Assembly (NCBI GenBank): GCA_020086605.1 | Contig: JACBWW010000016.1 | Coordinates: forward strand, 22,720,019 to 22,784,018 | DNA length: 64,000 bases | Direction: 5' to 3' | Origin: Lanius collurio | Lineage: Eukaryota; Chordata; Aves; Passeriformes; Laniidae | Shown: positions 1 through 12,420 of the stretch, piece by piece | Layout: each line of letters begins with the position of its first letter | How positions within the stretch are numbered: position 1 is the stretch's first letter | Program-made: the position numbers and the translations under genes | The notes under the pieces: generated by a model | What the model was told of the DNA's origin: nothing | Seen by the model: only the letters and a program-made list of their open reading frames with translations | Database searches by the model: none

Positions 1-2287
1 ATCCTCTGATGATAAAGTAATTCCTTGAAGTGGAATACATATTTTTATTGCCTTGAAAAGTGTTCCAGGTCTGTTGGTGTACATATATTCACTGAGCAGC
101 AAAGAAACTCCTGGATATTAGCCTCTCATATATTCTTGAAGCACCATTTCTCAGTTAGTCAGATAAACTATTTGATTAATTATTAAACATTTTTTAGACA
201 TGGAAATGAAAGAGGTAACATACAAGAGTCCTGAGGCATTTAACATACAGTGGTATTCATCTGCTACTGAAAAATGAAATGGTTTACAAAAATCTTTTGT
301 GAATGTGCTAAAATGAAAAATTAGAACTTCAAACATTGATCTAAAATCATTGTCAGAAATTAGGCATGAAAAAAGAAGATGGATTTGATTTTCCAAATCA
401 ATTACCAGAGCTGACTGTGTATGTTAAATAAAAGAGAGTTCCTGTTTACTATCCAAAATCACCAGTTTTCACCTCAAAGACAAATCTTATGGTGTGAGGT
501 GGACAAGAAAGGAATATGAAGTACTGCATCCATGCATACTGGTGTGTAGGACAGGAGTAAAACCCAGAGGCATGCTTTGTGTTATTCCAAGAATAACTCC
601 TAGGCTTTTAGTTCCCATATAAAATAACTGCTGCTCTTTAACAAAGCCAATGTGCTTCAGTCCAGAAGTCCATGTTTAAAGAACAACCCCAAACAAATGT
701 CATAAGAAAAGTTTACAATTTATTAAGGAAAGAAAATCCATTGGCTTTGGGGGAAAAGGCAGAACTGCAGCTCACATGCCCAAAGGCCTACAAAGAATCA
801 CTGAGGAACAGAGTCAATAATAAAAAATACAGAGTAGTCAGCAGGTCAAAAAGTCAAGCCTCTAAGGACATAAGAGCAAAACAAATATTGAAACAGAAGC
901 AAGTACCACAACGTAGCTTAAATATCCCTTTCACAGAATGAGATGCTAAAGCTTTAAAAAGCAAAACACAGTTATGGAAGAAGAGGAAGAGAAACATCCT
1001 GAGCAAATGTGCAGAATAATTCACTTTCATGTAAGCACAACAGGCAAATTATGAATGGAGGAAACAGACACTGCACTCCTGGGTGACTAAAAAAGCTAAA
1101 TTTTCTATTCAGCTTCTTTTGTCTATGGGATGAAAGCTTTGCAAGTATTAATCACATCAACATCACTGAAGTTTGATCAGCCTTTTAAACCAGGACAGTA
1201 TCCCAGACATGAGGTTTCCTTTGCACAGGACCAGGAGCTTAAACCCAGATTCCCTTTCCAATCTAAAGCACAACTCCAATCCATGATGCCAAAATTCCCA
1301 TTCTCTGTGGAGAGAAGAGATGCTGACAGGGAGTCGAATCTTGCTGTCTAAATTATGAGCAGTCTCAGGATTCATTCACACTTTGTTTTTGCCAAATTTA
1401 GCTCTTCAAAATGCTGGCTAGCATTCATCAATGTATTGGTTTCTTAGCTACTTGTGCAAATATCCAAGCTCTTTAGAGATAATTTATATTCAGAATCCAC
1501 ACATCTCCCCATTAGCATAAGAACTACCAAAACAGATTGGTTATGTTTAATTTCATGTTTTTGAGGACTGGGGGAAATCTCAGGAAAAGCATCAAGTCAA
1601 AGAAACCAAAGAGCTCTTTCACTTTAATTCAGATTACAGTTTTATGATCTAAGCAAATTTCTATTTAAAAAACACACTTTTAAAAAAAATAATGGATCAG
1701 TATCTGTCCAGAGAGTAAATTAAACTGCTGAAGGAAACTGGCACCAGAAAGCCTCTATATTTCACTTTGCTGAAGTATTTTCTGGCTGAAAAGATTGTTT
1801 TAGTAACTTGTACTATAGCATGGTTTATATAAAGGGTGTTTAGATTCTCAATTTTTTTAATCTCGGAAACCATTCTTACCACTAACAATATAGTTAAAGA
1901 ATTCCATATATTTCATTTGGTTTAGGAACAATTTAGCAACTATTTAAAATAAAAACATGGCATTTTACCATCTAAAACTTTAAAGGGCAAGTTACCTTTC
2001 TAAAAGACAATCATCTGTCTTAATTGGCAAGGAGGTTCCTGGATCCTGTGCAACTAAATCCAGTCATTTAGGGAAACCTAAAATTCTTCAACATGACAAA
2101 TGAAAATCAACATCAACTAAAGCAGAATCAGATTTATAAAACATCTCTCGTTCCATAACAGACCTAAATATTAATTTTTGCTTACATTTCTCCCCTTGCC
2201 TTTTCCCCCAAACTTACTATTTAGTGTAGCAAAAGATTCAAAGTGTCTTTCCAAGGAAGGACAATACAAAATGTGAGTCAGTCTTAC
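1..2287 (-). other. OMA1 intron 6 (partial)
   Basis: AT-rich non-coding sequence downstream of the exon 6 donor. The conserved OMA1 C-terminal sequence was looked for on the minus strand and not seen. Only short chance frames are present, and no repeat was recognised. Confidence 0.7.
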
Positions 2288-2416
2288 CTCCTGCAACTTG
2301 CTCTGAATCCACTGGCCAACAACTGCCAAACTATCACGAGGACAGATGGCCCAAATCATAGTGAGAAAGATGAGTGAGAGAAAATCCAGTAAGTGAACCA
2401 GGCTGGCTTTCTCTGC
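2288..2416 (-). CDS. OMA1: OMA1 exon 6: second hydrophobic segment
   Basis: 129 bases, phase 0, reading [12 protein letters not shown] ... QSKLQE before a GTAAGA donor at 2287. The hydrophobic [14 protein letters not shown] stretch followed by PRDSL is a strong family signature. No further OMA1 exon was found between here and position 1, so the rest of the gene lies outside. Confidence 0.94.
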
Positions 2417-5400
2417 CTGCAAACAGAAATTGCCTGTTTTCATTCCTTACTGTCTGACATTTCTTCAGAATATAATAGAATTTGGAAACACTTTAAAAAT
2501 CACTGATTTTTTTTTTTCCTATGCAGTCACAGGAACAGGGTATGCACAACTCTCCCTGCTTGTACAAAAAAAAAAATTCCAGTTGGATATAAGGTACTTT
2601 CAGGCCAGAATTCCCATAAGCTGCATAAATACAGTTGGAACAAATACATTCTGCCTATCAGCTTCTCTGAGAGATTCAAAACTTGAGGTAGGATAGTTGC
2701 AACATGCAGAAAAAAGTTCTTTAGTAAAAAGGCCATGAAACACCTCAGTGTGAATGAAAAAATCTATAAAAAGACTTTCTTTACATTAATTTGAAAAGAG
2801 ATAAGACATCACTGAGACAGGATCACTAATGGGATAAGGGGACCATGCACATAATGTATTTCTCTTGTATTTTCTGATGCTTTCCTTTAAATTCAGAATC
2901 TAAGAGATTATTCTGTTTTCCAGAGCTCTATTTGACACTGCAACAAATTGATCAGAGCATTTACGAGCAGCATCATGCAATACTTCTCTTTGTGCCATCA
3001 GGTAACATAGATTCCATATAAACAAGTTCTTTTTTATTGTCAGAAATATTTTTTACAAGTTTAAAGAGTTGGTTGGCTCAACCAAGCCCAAGAAACCATG
3101 ATGTGAACTGTTGCTCACCCAAAATCATAAAGAAGCAAGCTCCAGGTATTATAAAATTTGACATTCTAAGACTGTGCTACAATAATAACACTATGACGCA
3201 TTTTAAGATACATTTTTAAAGTATATCCACTCCTGCAGGTATTAACCATTGCAAGAGTAACAGTTGCTGAGTACCTCCAGTTCTTTATGACTGTGCTGTA
3301 AGAGAGGGATCTGCACACCAAGTTCTAAATGACTCTTGAAAGTGAGCCATAATCCAGCTGAACAGCTGTGAAAAAAGCCCTGGCAGCCTTTGTGTTAACA
3401 GGGACTATCACAGGTCTGCTGACAGTTATTAAGTGACACACGAATAATAAGGATCTACTGTAGCAGACTACTCATTTCAAACTCAATTTTGCATTAATTA
3501 GATAGAGTCACACTGAAAACTTGGTTGGTAATGATAGGGAAAATCATAATTAGAGTAATTAGAATTAATAATTTAAGAATATTAGACAGCTTTCTTTAAA
3601 GACTTACTGCATGTTCCAGCACAGCGTGAGCTATTTCATGTCCTAAAATAAATGACAGCTGATGAATATCAGAAACTGCATCCAGCAACCCAGTAAAAAC
3701 AAACACTTGACCATTCTGTAAACAAAGAGAATAAAAATTAAGTGGGAGATGCACCAATGTTTCAATATTATTAATTTTTTGTGTGGTGTACAACTTACTG
3801 GAAGCACAAAAGCATTTACAGCTGGTTCATCCACCACGTGGATAACCCACTTGAGAGCTGAGACTTGGGGGACATCCTTGTTGCTTTCAGACAAATGCCC
3901 AACAATTGTCTCCACAACCTGGTACCTTTCATCTGTCTCAGGCAACATCTGACTTTTAAAAAGTTCCATCCACTGAAAAAAAAAAAAAAATTCATTGGTT
4001 GTCATTTTTAAGGTGGACAAATTTATACAAAACATGTCATTTGAAAATACTCTTGTACCTTTTCTGTTCTTATCTCGTGTCTCTGACAGGAAATGGATAC
4101 ACTTGGATATGGTTTATCAAGTTTCACTTTACAACAGGAAGTCACAGAACTCAAAATTACAGTGATTAGTTCAATGGACAAGAAACAGGAATGTTTGCTC
4201 CATGCAAGTCATGTGCTTCTTAACTTTTATGTGCCCCAAATGGAAAGGGAACACTTAAAAAGGATGGGGACAAGAGAAAAGTGTAACAGATGGGGGCAGC
4301 TCTGCAGGGTTCTGAGCATGAAGTTTAAAACACATCAAGGACACTACAAGGATTGTTTGCCCATCTCATTAATAAGACTATCTCATCACTAAAAAAAAGC
4401 AACAGTTGTTGAGTACTTTCAATTTTTTGTCTAAAATCTTACCATATCATATTCCATCTGTGACAGTTCCCTAAAATGCTCTTTGCCAAACACCATAAGT
4501 CGAGTGCGCCCAGTGATGGGTGTCTCCTCCAAGTGGGTAAAATAAAACATGACAAATACAATTCCCAGGCTGCTGACACCCAGCAGGATCTTCCATTTGT
4601 TTTTTCTTGCACTTTCTTTAAAGAGTTCCCGTTTATTAGGAGGAAGTGCCTTCCACCATTTCCTTATGCTCCTGTAAGATACAAGCAGTGTTAACTTAGG
4701 ACATAGTTAAAAAGGAATTTGTTACTGTCTGTCCTTGCTCCGTGCTCTATTGCAGCCTCATCTCATACAGGAGCTTATGGGAGGTTATCCTGTAATTGGC
4801 TTCCACTCCACTCCATTTCTTCCCTCCCACAGGAGAAGAAGGAATGCCCCTTAGTGTCTTGGTTCATCTCCCTCTACCACATGTAAATGAGAAGGAAAAG
4901 AGCAAAAGATACATCTAACACCTCTGATAATGGAAAAAAAACCCACCTCTTGTTGAGTTAACTGTCAGTCAAACAACACTACAAACACACCTGCCATCCT
5001 CCCCACACTCACACTTTGCATGATGGGTCTTGCACTGAGAGGAAAGTAACACAGTATTTTACCTGCCAAGAATGATGGCAAATAATTTCTGAGCTGGCTT
5101 CGCAATAATCCAGAAAAGAGGAACTGGTGCAGCCTGAAGTGATGGTGATATGTGAAAAGACCTGATGATCTGAATGTTCCAAGCAGGAAAGTGATGTGGG
5201 ACTTGCTCTACAGAACTGATCTGGAGGGATGGGATCTTCTTCCCCAGTGGCTGAGAAGACTGGGAGCAAAATCTTCCTGAACTATGGTGTGCATTCTTGT
5301 ACACTTCTGAATTTGGGACATCCAAAAGACATCTCAGTCCTTTACCAGCAAAGTTTCGATAGGAGCCAGGGTTTCCAGTCAAAAAACAGTTCCTAGCATT

Positions 5401-6550
5401 TCCACTCAAATCCAACCTTTGGTATCTATCTCTATCAACTGGAGTTCGGCACTGTCCTGTGTAAGACCTAAAAAGATTATTACACTTCCCCTGCTTGCAC
5501 AAAGAAGCCAAATGAGAGAAGACACAGTTCCTGCCCGACAGCTTTAGACCATAGATGATATTCATAACTTCCTTAGTTGGTTACCCTGAAACAAAGAAAA
5601 AAAAAAATAAAATAGCAGACTGGTATTAAGAAGCCCACCCAAACAAGAAACTCTGCATCGTTATTCCATTTTCCCAAACAGCTACTGTGTATTTGTTTGC
5701 CAAGAGCTGCGTTGCACAAAACAAAGGTCACAGCCACAACTGCATCCGGTTACAGTTTGAAGACATCAATCTGCTTCCGACTGTGAAAGACATCAGTATC
5801 CTGCATCACTGAGAGTAACACAAGGTGTGGATTATTTTTTTCCTTTCACATTTATTACCACCAGATCAGAGTGACTGCAGGTCTCCCTCGTGGGTCACCA
5901 CCTTTCCACGCTGGGCTTGTGCCCACCGGTGCTATTCCTATCCATGAGGAAAACGGGAGCTGTGAGCACATTGCTCGTACTTTCTCCCGGCCTAGAATCA
6001 AAACCCAGCCAAACCAAGTGTCCGCCAGCCGGGAACCTCCGGCTCACAGACATGGAAATGCCTTGGCACGGACAAGGCTCGGGCCCTCCCGCCTGAGGGG
6101 CCCCGCCGCTCTCATTTTCACCCTCTGGCTCCGATTGCGGCCTCTGCTTCCCCTCCACCCTCGCCACCCTCGGGGGATCCGCGATTATCGCGACACGGGC
6201 TGATGTGAGGAGCCGAGGGTGGGACATTAAGGAGACGAGTCACTCTGAGGCGCCCGCCCGGGTAATGGCGGGCGGGGAAGCGGCGGACAGCTCTGTCCGC
6301 CTCACAGCTGCACGTCCCAGGGACCGGGAACGACCTCCTCCACCGGGCTTCCCTACTCACCACCGCGGGAGGCGGCGGCGGAGGGGCCGGACCGCGGAGC
6401 CGGTGTCGATACGGAGCCGGGCGGAGGACGGGAAGCGGGACGGGCGCAGCGCCGCTGCAGCGGCTACCGAGGCCCCGCGTCCCTTCCCTCAGGCGGGGCC
6501 GCCGCCGTTCCCGCCGCCGCTCCCCTCAGGCGGCGCCCGCCATCTTGTGG
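2288..6550 (-). CDS. OMA1: OMA1 zinc metallopeptidase, mitochondrial (partial: 3' exons lie off the left edge)
   Basis: OMA1 is an inner-mitochondrial-membrane M48 metallopeptidase that cleaves OPA1 (and DELE1) when the membrane loses potential. Coding exons seen on the minus strand, with AG/GT borders: 5063-5565 (ATG at 5565), 4443-4671, 3799-3972, 3608-3715 and 2288-2416. They join in one frame to 381 codons; human OMA1 has 524, so about 140 C-terminal residues, including the third zinc ligand region, are beyond position 1. The protein shows a basic, poorly conserved N-terminus (presequence), a hydrophobic segment at about residues 196-213, the HEIAH zinc motif at 328-332 and a second hydrophobic stretch at about 347-363. 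A non-coding first exon ends at a GTGAGT donor (exon edge 6361) in a CpG island. Identity rests on near-complete match to the family in exons 3-6. Confidence 0.95.
3608..3715 (-). CDS. OMA1: OMA1 exon 5: HEXXH catalytic exon
   Basis: 108 bases, phase 0. The exon reads [11 protein letters not shown] ... [20 protein letters not shown] gives the two zinc-binding histidines (328 and 332) and the catalytic glutamate (329). The active site is intact. Confidence 0.95.
3799..3972 (-). CDS. OMA1: OMA1 exon 4
   Basis: 174 bases, phase 0 at both ends, starting WMELFKSQ and ending NAFVLP. It contains [17 protein letters not shown], a strand typical of M48 peptidases just before the zinc-binding helix. 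A pure T tract on the minus strand (3976-3990) forms the polypyrimidine tract of its acceptor. Confidence 0.93.
4443..4671 (-). CDS. OMA1: OMA1 exon 3: juxtamembrane and first membrane segment
   Basis: 229 bases. The translation runs from [14 protein letters not shown] through a Lys/Arg-rich stretch to a hydrophobic helix (about [17 protein letters not shown]) and ends ...MEYDM before a GTAAGA donor. The positive stretch followed by a single helix fits the known topology, with the protease domain in the intermembrane space. Confidence 0.93.
5063..5585 (-). CDS. OMA1: OMA1 exon 2: start codon and mitochondrial presequence region
   Basis: An acceptor (TTTGTTTCAG ending at 5586) opens this exon, giving 20 bases of 5' UTR before the ATG at 5565. 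The exon codes for 167 residues plus two bases and ends at a GTAAAA donor at 5062. The translation is rich in Arg, Ser and Cys with few acidic residues near the start, as expected of an imported mitochondrial precursor. It is the least conserved part of the protein, and only its splice into exon 3 (reading ...[16 protein letters not shown]) fixes the frame. Confidence 0.88.
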
Positions 6551-6560
6551 GAGCGCGGCG
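6050..6560. promoter_or_regulatory. OMA1 CpG-island promoter and non-coding exon 1
   Basis: A sharp rise in G+C and CpG is centred on 6350-6550. On the minus strand a non-coding exon 1 would end at 6361 before GTGAGT. A YY1-type motif, CAAGATGGCGGGC on the minus strand, lies at 6535-6547, a usual place for it near the start of TATA-less housekeeping transcripts. No TATA box was seen. The exact transcription start is inferred. Confidence 0.7.
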
Positions 6561-7224
6561 AGCAGGGGCGCAGAGCCCGTTCTCCTGAGAGCCTCAACCC
6601 TGGCTTTCACCGCGGGGTTTCCGTGTCATCTGGCTGCAAAATGTGGAATAGGTCAAGATTATTTTAAGTCAGGGTGTACTTTGATGTGAGATCGTTGTAT
6701 GTTTTCAAGCCTAAATCAGTGGAACAGCCGGCAGCCAGCTTCCCCTAGTCAAGGACATCCGGGAACTGAGAAGCTTGAAGGATGAAGCAAATCAAGGTGT
6801 TGATGCTAACTCGGCTGAATACTCAAAGTTTGAGTACCCCATAGCTGAACTATGATCATTACAATAATAAAACCCATGTCTACAGCGCAAAAAGACCCTG
6901 TCCAGGTGAAGACCCTTCCCCTGAACATGTGTAGAAGTCAGCTGGGGCTCTGTAACTTGTATGGAAATCAGTAATCAATCATAATAGAGGGGCTGTGCTT
7001 GGAAAATTACTAACTCTGAATTCCTGTGGGAAAAGTCTGGTGGTCCACCTCGATTTGTGGATTCCAAGCAATGGTGCTTGCTCAGCTCTGAAATAAATAC
7101 CTCAAGTGTGCAGTTATGGCCTTCTTACACACCAGGTAACAATCCCATTTTGTGGGCAACAACCTCATGGCTGAGAGTGGCCCTGAGTCCTGGCAGTTCA
7201 GAGGTTCCAGACCTCAAAGCCCCT

Positions 7225-7345
7225 TCACAGAATGGGTGAGGTTGGGAGGGACTGCTGGAGCTCATCCAGTCCAAGCTCTCTCCTCAGACAGGGTCCTGAG
7301 AGCCCATAGGAATATGTCCAGAGCTTTCAGAGCTCCTGGGTGTTA
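7225..7345 (-). mobile_element. CR1 LINE 3' fragment (reverse orientation)
   Basis: The plus strand reads tcacagaatgggtgaggttg then gctcatccagtccaa, the reverse complement of the usual avian CR1 3' end. It is short and diverged, and abuts the opposite-facing copy to its right. Confidence 0.5.
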
Positions 7346-7360
7346 TGCCTTGTCTTGTTT

Positions 7361-7790
7361 GCTGCTGTTTTGGAGACAAAGTCCTATGAGGAGTGGCTGA
7401 GGGAGCTGAGGGTGACTCAGCCTGAAGAAGAGGAGGCTTAGCTGAGACCTTCTCACTTTTGCAACTCCCTGAAAGCAGTTTGAAGCTGGGTAGGGGTCCG
7501 TCTTTCTCCCAAGTAACAAGTGTCAGGACATGGGAAAATGACCTCAAGTTGTGCCAGAAGAGGTTCAGGCTGGACATCAAGAAGAATTTTTTCCCAGAAG
7601 GGGCTCTTAAATCTTGGAAGGGTCTGCCCAGGGAGATGGTGGGGGTCACCACATCCCTGAGGTGTTCAAGGAACAACTGGACATGGCACTCAGTGCTCTG
7701 GTCTGGTTGACAAGGTGGGGATCGGTCACAGGTTGGACTCAATGATCTCAGAGGTCTTTTCCAACCTAATTGATTCTGTGATTCTGTTTT
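7361..7790 (+). mobile_element. CR1 LINE, 5'-truncated 3' end
   Basis: It shows ordered CR1 landmarks on the plus strand: gagctgagggtgactcagcc, caggctggacatcaagaag, ctgcccagggagatggtgg, gttggactcaatgatctcag and the terminal ttgattctgtgattctg. No intact reverse transcriptase frame remains. Confidence 0.88.
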
Positions 7791-10700
7791 TAGGGAACTG
7801 AAATGTTGAAGTGGTTCCCACCACCAAAGGGCTGGTGACACTCCCAGGCAGGGAGCAGTCAGCTCTTCTGCCATGGTAGGAGCAGAGGTGATGTTTTTCC
7901 CAAGAAAACAGCAAGCTGCTAACCTAATGTATAGCTCTTGTCTTACTCTCCTGGCTGACAAGTATATCTTGAGTGATGTGATGTGATGTGAAAAACAAGT
8001 TATTTGCTGAGGGAGGGTGAGGCTGGGATGTGTGGTAATGACAGGGCAGCCCAGACTGCACATAAGCCCTGGTGCTTTGAATGTAAACAGAGGCCCTGTT
8101 GTTGTGGAAGGTAAAGAAACACAAATCTTTGCCTTCCAGAGCCACGTCCTCTGTGTATGAGTACAGTCAAGTATTGTTCAGTATTTGTTCCTTAGTCCAC
8201 CTCTTTTTATTGCCAGAGCCTTCCTCTGTGACAGTTCTTAAGCATTGATGTTCATTGCCAAGGGAAATACATAGTGACCAATTCTTGCAGTCCAGGCCAA
8301 AAAGGAACTTTATTTAGTGATAATCATGTAATTTCCTCTGACACAATTCCTTTAAGACCTGCCCAGACTCCATTATCCTAAGAAGCACGAAGAGTAAAAT
8401 CTGTCAGTCAGTAACACAGCATTAATTTTTGTGACTGCTGCAGTCACAAAACCAGCTGAGCTGTAGCAGCAGCAAAGCACTTTGTGTAACCCAAGGTGTG
8501 TGTGTGTCCCAGCTGTCAGGAAATGAAGAATGGAGATGAAAGCTCCCATTAATGTCCTTATTAAACTTTGTATTTGCTTGCTTTTCTTGTCTCCTTTATC
8601 TAGAGTGCTCCATTCCTAAGCTGAGCATTAAGGCTTTCTAGCATTTCTTCTGTCATTTTTCCAGCTCAGTGTCTCCACTTTTTACTGAGTCTATTGAAAA
8701 CATACTCGTTTGGGGTTTTTTCTTTGTGTGTTTCTTTTTGCAAGTATTTGTTTCTCCAATTGCATTATTTAACTCTGTCTACATAGAGGGCATAGGAGCT
8801 ATTCCTGTATTCCTGACTTGGCTAAATTCCTCTTAAATCAATGGATGTTCTGAATGTGCAGGGATGGGGCTAAAGGTAGTGTTCTACATTCTGCACTTCT
8901 AAAGTTTCCCCAAGTGTCATCACTTGCAATTAAAACTTCAATGCAGACAAGCAGCAAATACAACACAGGTAATTATAGGAACTATCAACTACCAGCACCA
9001 AATATAGCTCTAGATGAAAATGTAGTAAACAGTTGAGCAATTGGAAAGTTGTAGAGTGGCTTTTTTTTCCCCTCTAAATAGATGTGTACTGGAAAAAACA
9101 TCCCAACTAGTAATTTATATTATTGCTTCTCTTGAATTTTAATGAAGATGTGTGCATGTAACTTTTTTTTTCCCTGAGGAAATAAAATATTCTGTGGCAA
9201 AGAGAGGTAGATTAAGACAGTTTTGTAGCTGAGTTTTTGCTGTCGAGCCTGATGTCTTCTACAAAAAAAGACTGTAATTCCCATTTCAGAAGAAGACCAG
9301 AAAGCAAGTTTTCAATTTTTAAGACTGCAGAAGATCTATTTCATCAGTGATTTCCTAATTACAACTAAACAATTATCACCTTAACAGGTACAATTTTCCT
9401 GTGTGGATGTGTCCATTAGTATTTATGTATCTCTTTAAATAAGTAGTTGTTCTGAATTGAATGACTTTTTGTATATGTATGAAATTGTTCACACAAGCAA
9501 ATGCCAAATCAAATAAATGAAAAGTAGTTTAACTCTGAATATAAAAAATATTTTTCTGTGCTTTGTGTACAAATACTTCTGTATTTGGTACTAAAGTCTC
9601 TCTGCTACCAATTTTGATAATCACAATTTAAAAGTTTTCAGTTAAAATATACAGTCTTCAGCTTCAAATGAAAAAACTCACTATAAAATGATAAAATATT
9701 TGGGGTTTATATAAATCTAATGAAAAACTAAGTACTAATTGATAGTATTGTTATTCAAGTTTCAGTGTAATTCACTTCTGCTCATGAATGCTGGGCTAGA
9801 ATCTTGGCAGAAAAAATGCACTCCATCACCTTCTGCACATCAGAAATTGGATTTAATGCCACTTAGTCTGTTTGGCCAGTGGAAATATCAGGACTTCACA
9901 TTCATTTAAAAGATCAGATAATGCTTTTCATAAGTATAAAGATTTTTCCAAATGTTGTACACTGGGATATCCTGCCTTGGTCCACTGTGTCTTGTAGTCT
10001 CCTTTGCCCTCTCCTTCCTGACTGAGATACCAGTTAGAGGATGCTTTTTAAGAATTTAATAGCTATTAACTGTTGCAGCATATTATCTCTGTGGTTGATG
10101 TTTAAAAAAAAAGTAGATTTAAGATCCAGAAAATGAAGTTACTGAACCAAGCAGAAGTTCACTGTAAAACTGTTCCTGTAAAAGTTGTTATAAAATTCAA
10201 TACCAAATTTAATTCCAAAACATATGTAAAGAGGCTGTAAATAAGAAGTGCTCTTTTCATTGCCTCCTAGTTTTTCCATGTAGATTTTTGGGGTGCAACC
10301 AGAGCAGCAAAATGCTGAGATTTCTCATTTCAAGCCTTACAAGGACAGGCATTTATCTCAAAAGAAACACCTGGAGAAGGTTGGGTGCATATACCACCTG
10401 CACTGTTGGGCCCACATGGAAAATCCTCAGTGGAAAATCAGCAATGCACATTTTCATAATTCAGTCTTTCCTTCAGATAATGGGAAGTCTCCCTAATTGT
10501 TTCTGTGGTGCTCCATTGGTGCTGGAATGGACTGTGGCAGTGTTATCCCTCAGGGATCAGGGGCCATTGTGCAAATGAGATGTGGATCTTGTCAGGCTGC
10601 CTGGCGTGGATGAAATTTTACCTAGGTAAAGCCTGGTATGAGGGATTTGGTTAGAACTGCTGAAAAATAATAGTAAAAGTTCTGGAAGATAATTTTTCCT

Positions 10701-12420
10701 GCTTTGATAGCAATGGTAATGACTTAAGATTAATTTTAGCATTGACAAAAAAAAATGTAATTGCAGTATTTAAAACCCTGAGGCAAATCAGTGGAAATGC
10801 TTTGGAAAGGATAATTATACCTGCACAAGGAAGAAGATCTGTTTAATAGCATTAACTGGCCCAATTAAGGAGAAGTGGAGGAAGGGCCAATCTGTTACTT
10901 CTTTACTGTTCACTGAAAAAGTGGTTTAGATATTCAAGCCCTAGAAATCAGTTTGGCTTTTTCCAGGGTGATTCCCCAAGGTTGAAATATTTTAAAGACT
11001 TTTGGAGGGGTTTTGTCTCCAGTTGTCAGTAACATCCCAGACATGCAGATGTTTCACCCTCCCAACAAGAGAGACCTTGGTGTGTTTACATGGCAGGCAT
11101 TAAGATTCACATCAGTAACCTAATCTGGCATAATCCCAGTCTAACCAAATCCCAGTCTAAACATCCCTAAGAGATTATTCTTGAGTAGGGGAAGATGGGA
11201 CAAAAAGAAGATTCTTTGCTCTTCCACAACAGCAGGAGGTTTGACTGTTCCACCACTGATAAGAACTGGAGGCTGCAGAGTGGTGAGAGCAGAGGAGGAT
11301 CTGCTGCCCCGAGGATTTCCCCAGGGCTTCCCTGCTCTGACAAACACTGGTGTGGGACAGGCAGGTGTGTGCACACACCAGCACCTCCAAACCAACACGG
11401 GCATTCTGGGTCAAAGACCTCGAGGGTACATACTCAGATGTGCAGGCAGATGTGGATTTTACCAGGGGGAGGAGAGAGAACCAAGTTTAAGAGGGTTTTA
11501 ATCCTTATCTTTCATTTCCTTGCTATGGTGGTGCCATTGCTTCTGGCACTGATTGGGAGTTTTAGCTGAGAGCGAAGGCCAAAGCTCACTTTGTGCAGTT
11601 GCAGAGGGTGGTGGCACTGTGTGCAAAGGGCAGCACTGGCCTCTTCAGAGTTGGAGTGCAGAGAGGGGATTTTTTTCTCTGCTGCTGCTTAATTTGAGCT
11701 TTCCAAGGCAGCCAGTTGGAATTGCAGAACATAATTTAGGCAACAGCCAGCTCAGGCATTGTTAAAGCAAGCACGCCCTGCTTTATAACCCAAGTAGGCA
11801 ACAGCACAAAGGCACTCTGCTATCACCCACAGAACCCATGGCAGAGAGCACAGGGCCTGATTACTTAAATAAAATGAGCAAACATTGCATTCAAACGGGA
11901 TGCTGTAATCAGGAAAAGGATAACCAGAAATTTTTGAGTTAACAACCTCAAAATCTGAATAATAAAAGGCATTTTAATTTTCCAAAGTTTAAAGCTGACA
12001 AAGGGTCCGTTTCCTCTTTTTCAGTGAGAACATCAGGAGTGGTAAGAAAGTCAAACAGGCAGAACGTGATGGACTGTTACATTAAAATACAAGATTTGCC
12101 ACGTGCAAAAGAGATTTGGCATGAGAGGTGGCAGGAGAGAAATGAGTACTCAGCAGAAGCAATGGGTCTGTTTGGTTTATTCAAGTCCACATCCTACAGT
12201 AGCTCTACACAGATTTATTCAAGTAGAATGATCTAGTCCAAGGAGAGGTTCTCTGAACCCTGCACTTCAATTAATCTTCTCATTCTACTGATTAACTGCA
12301 GATATGTTATCCCTCCTATTAACCAACCCTAGTGCATTTCCAGTCCCTGACCAGGGTGCAGTCCACTGGTGCTAAGGACTAGCAAAGAAATAACCAACCC
12401 AACTCATGGCTTCCAAGGGG

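Larger units (their letters stand above)
6600..12400. other. Intergenic region between OMA1 and TACSTD2
   Basis: No coding exon was recognised on either strand. It holds CR1 fragments at 7225-7345 and 7361-7790. The rest is AT-rich unique sequence with only short frames. The 11170-11570 stretch is somewhat more GC-rich and has overlapping short frames on both strands, but no protein family was recognised in them. Confidence 0.6.

Noticed and set aside
7284..8063. 259-codon minus-strand frame
   Set aside because: It runs antisense through two CR1 fragments and matches no gene.
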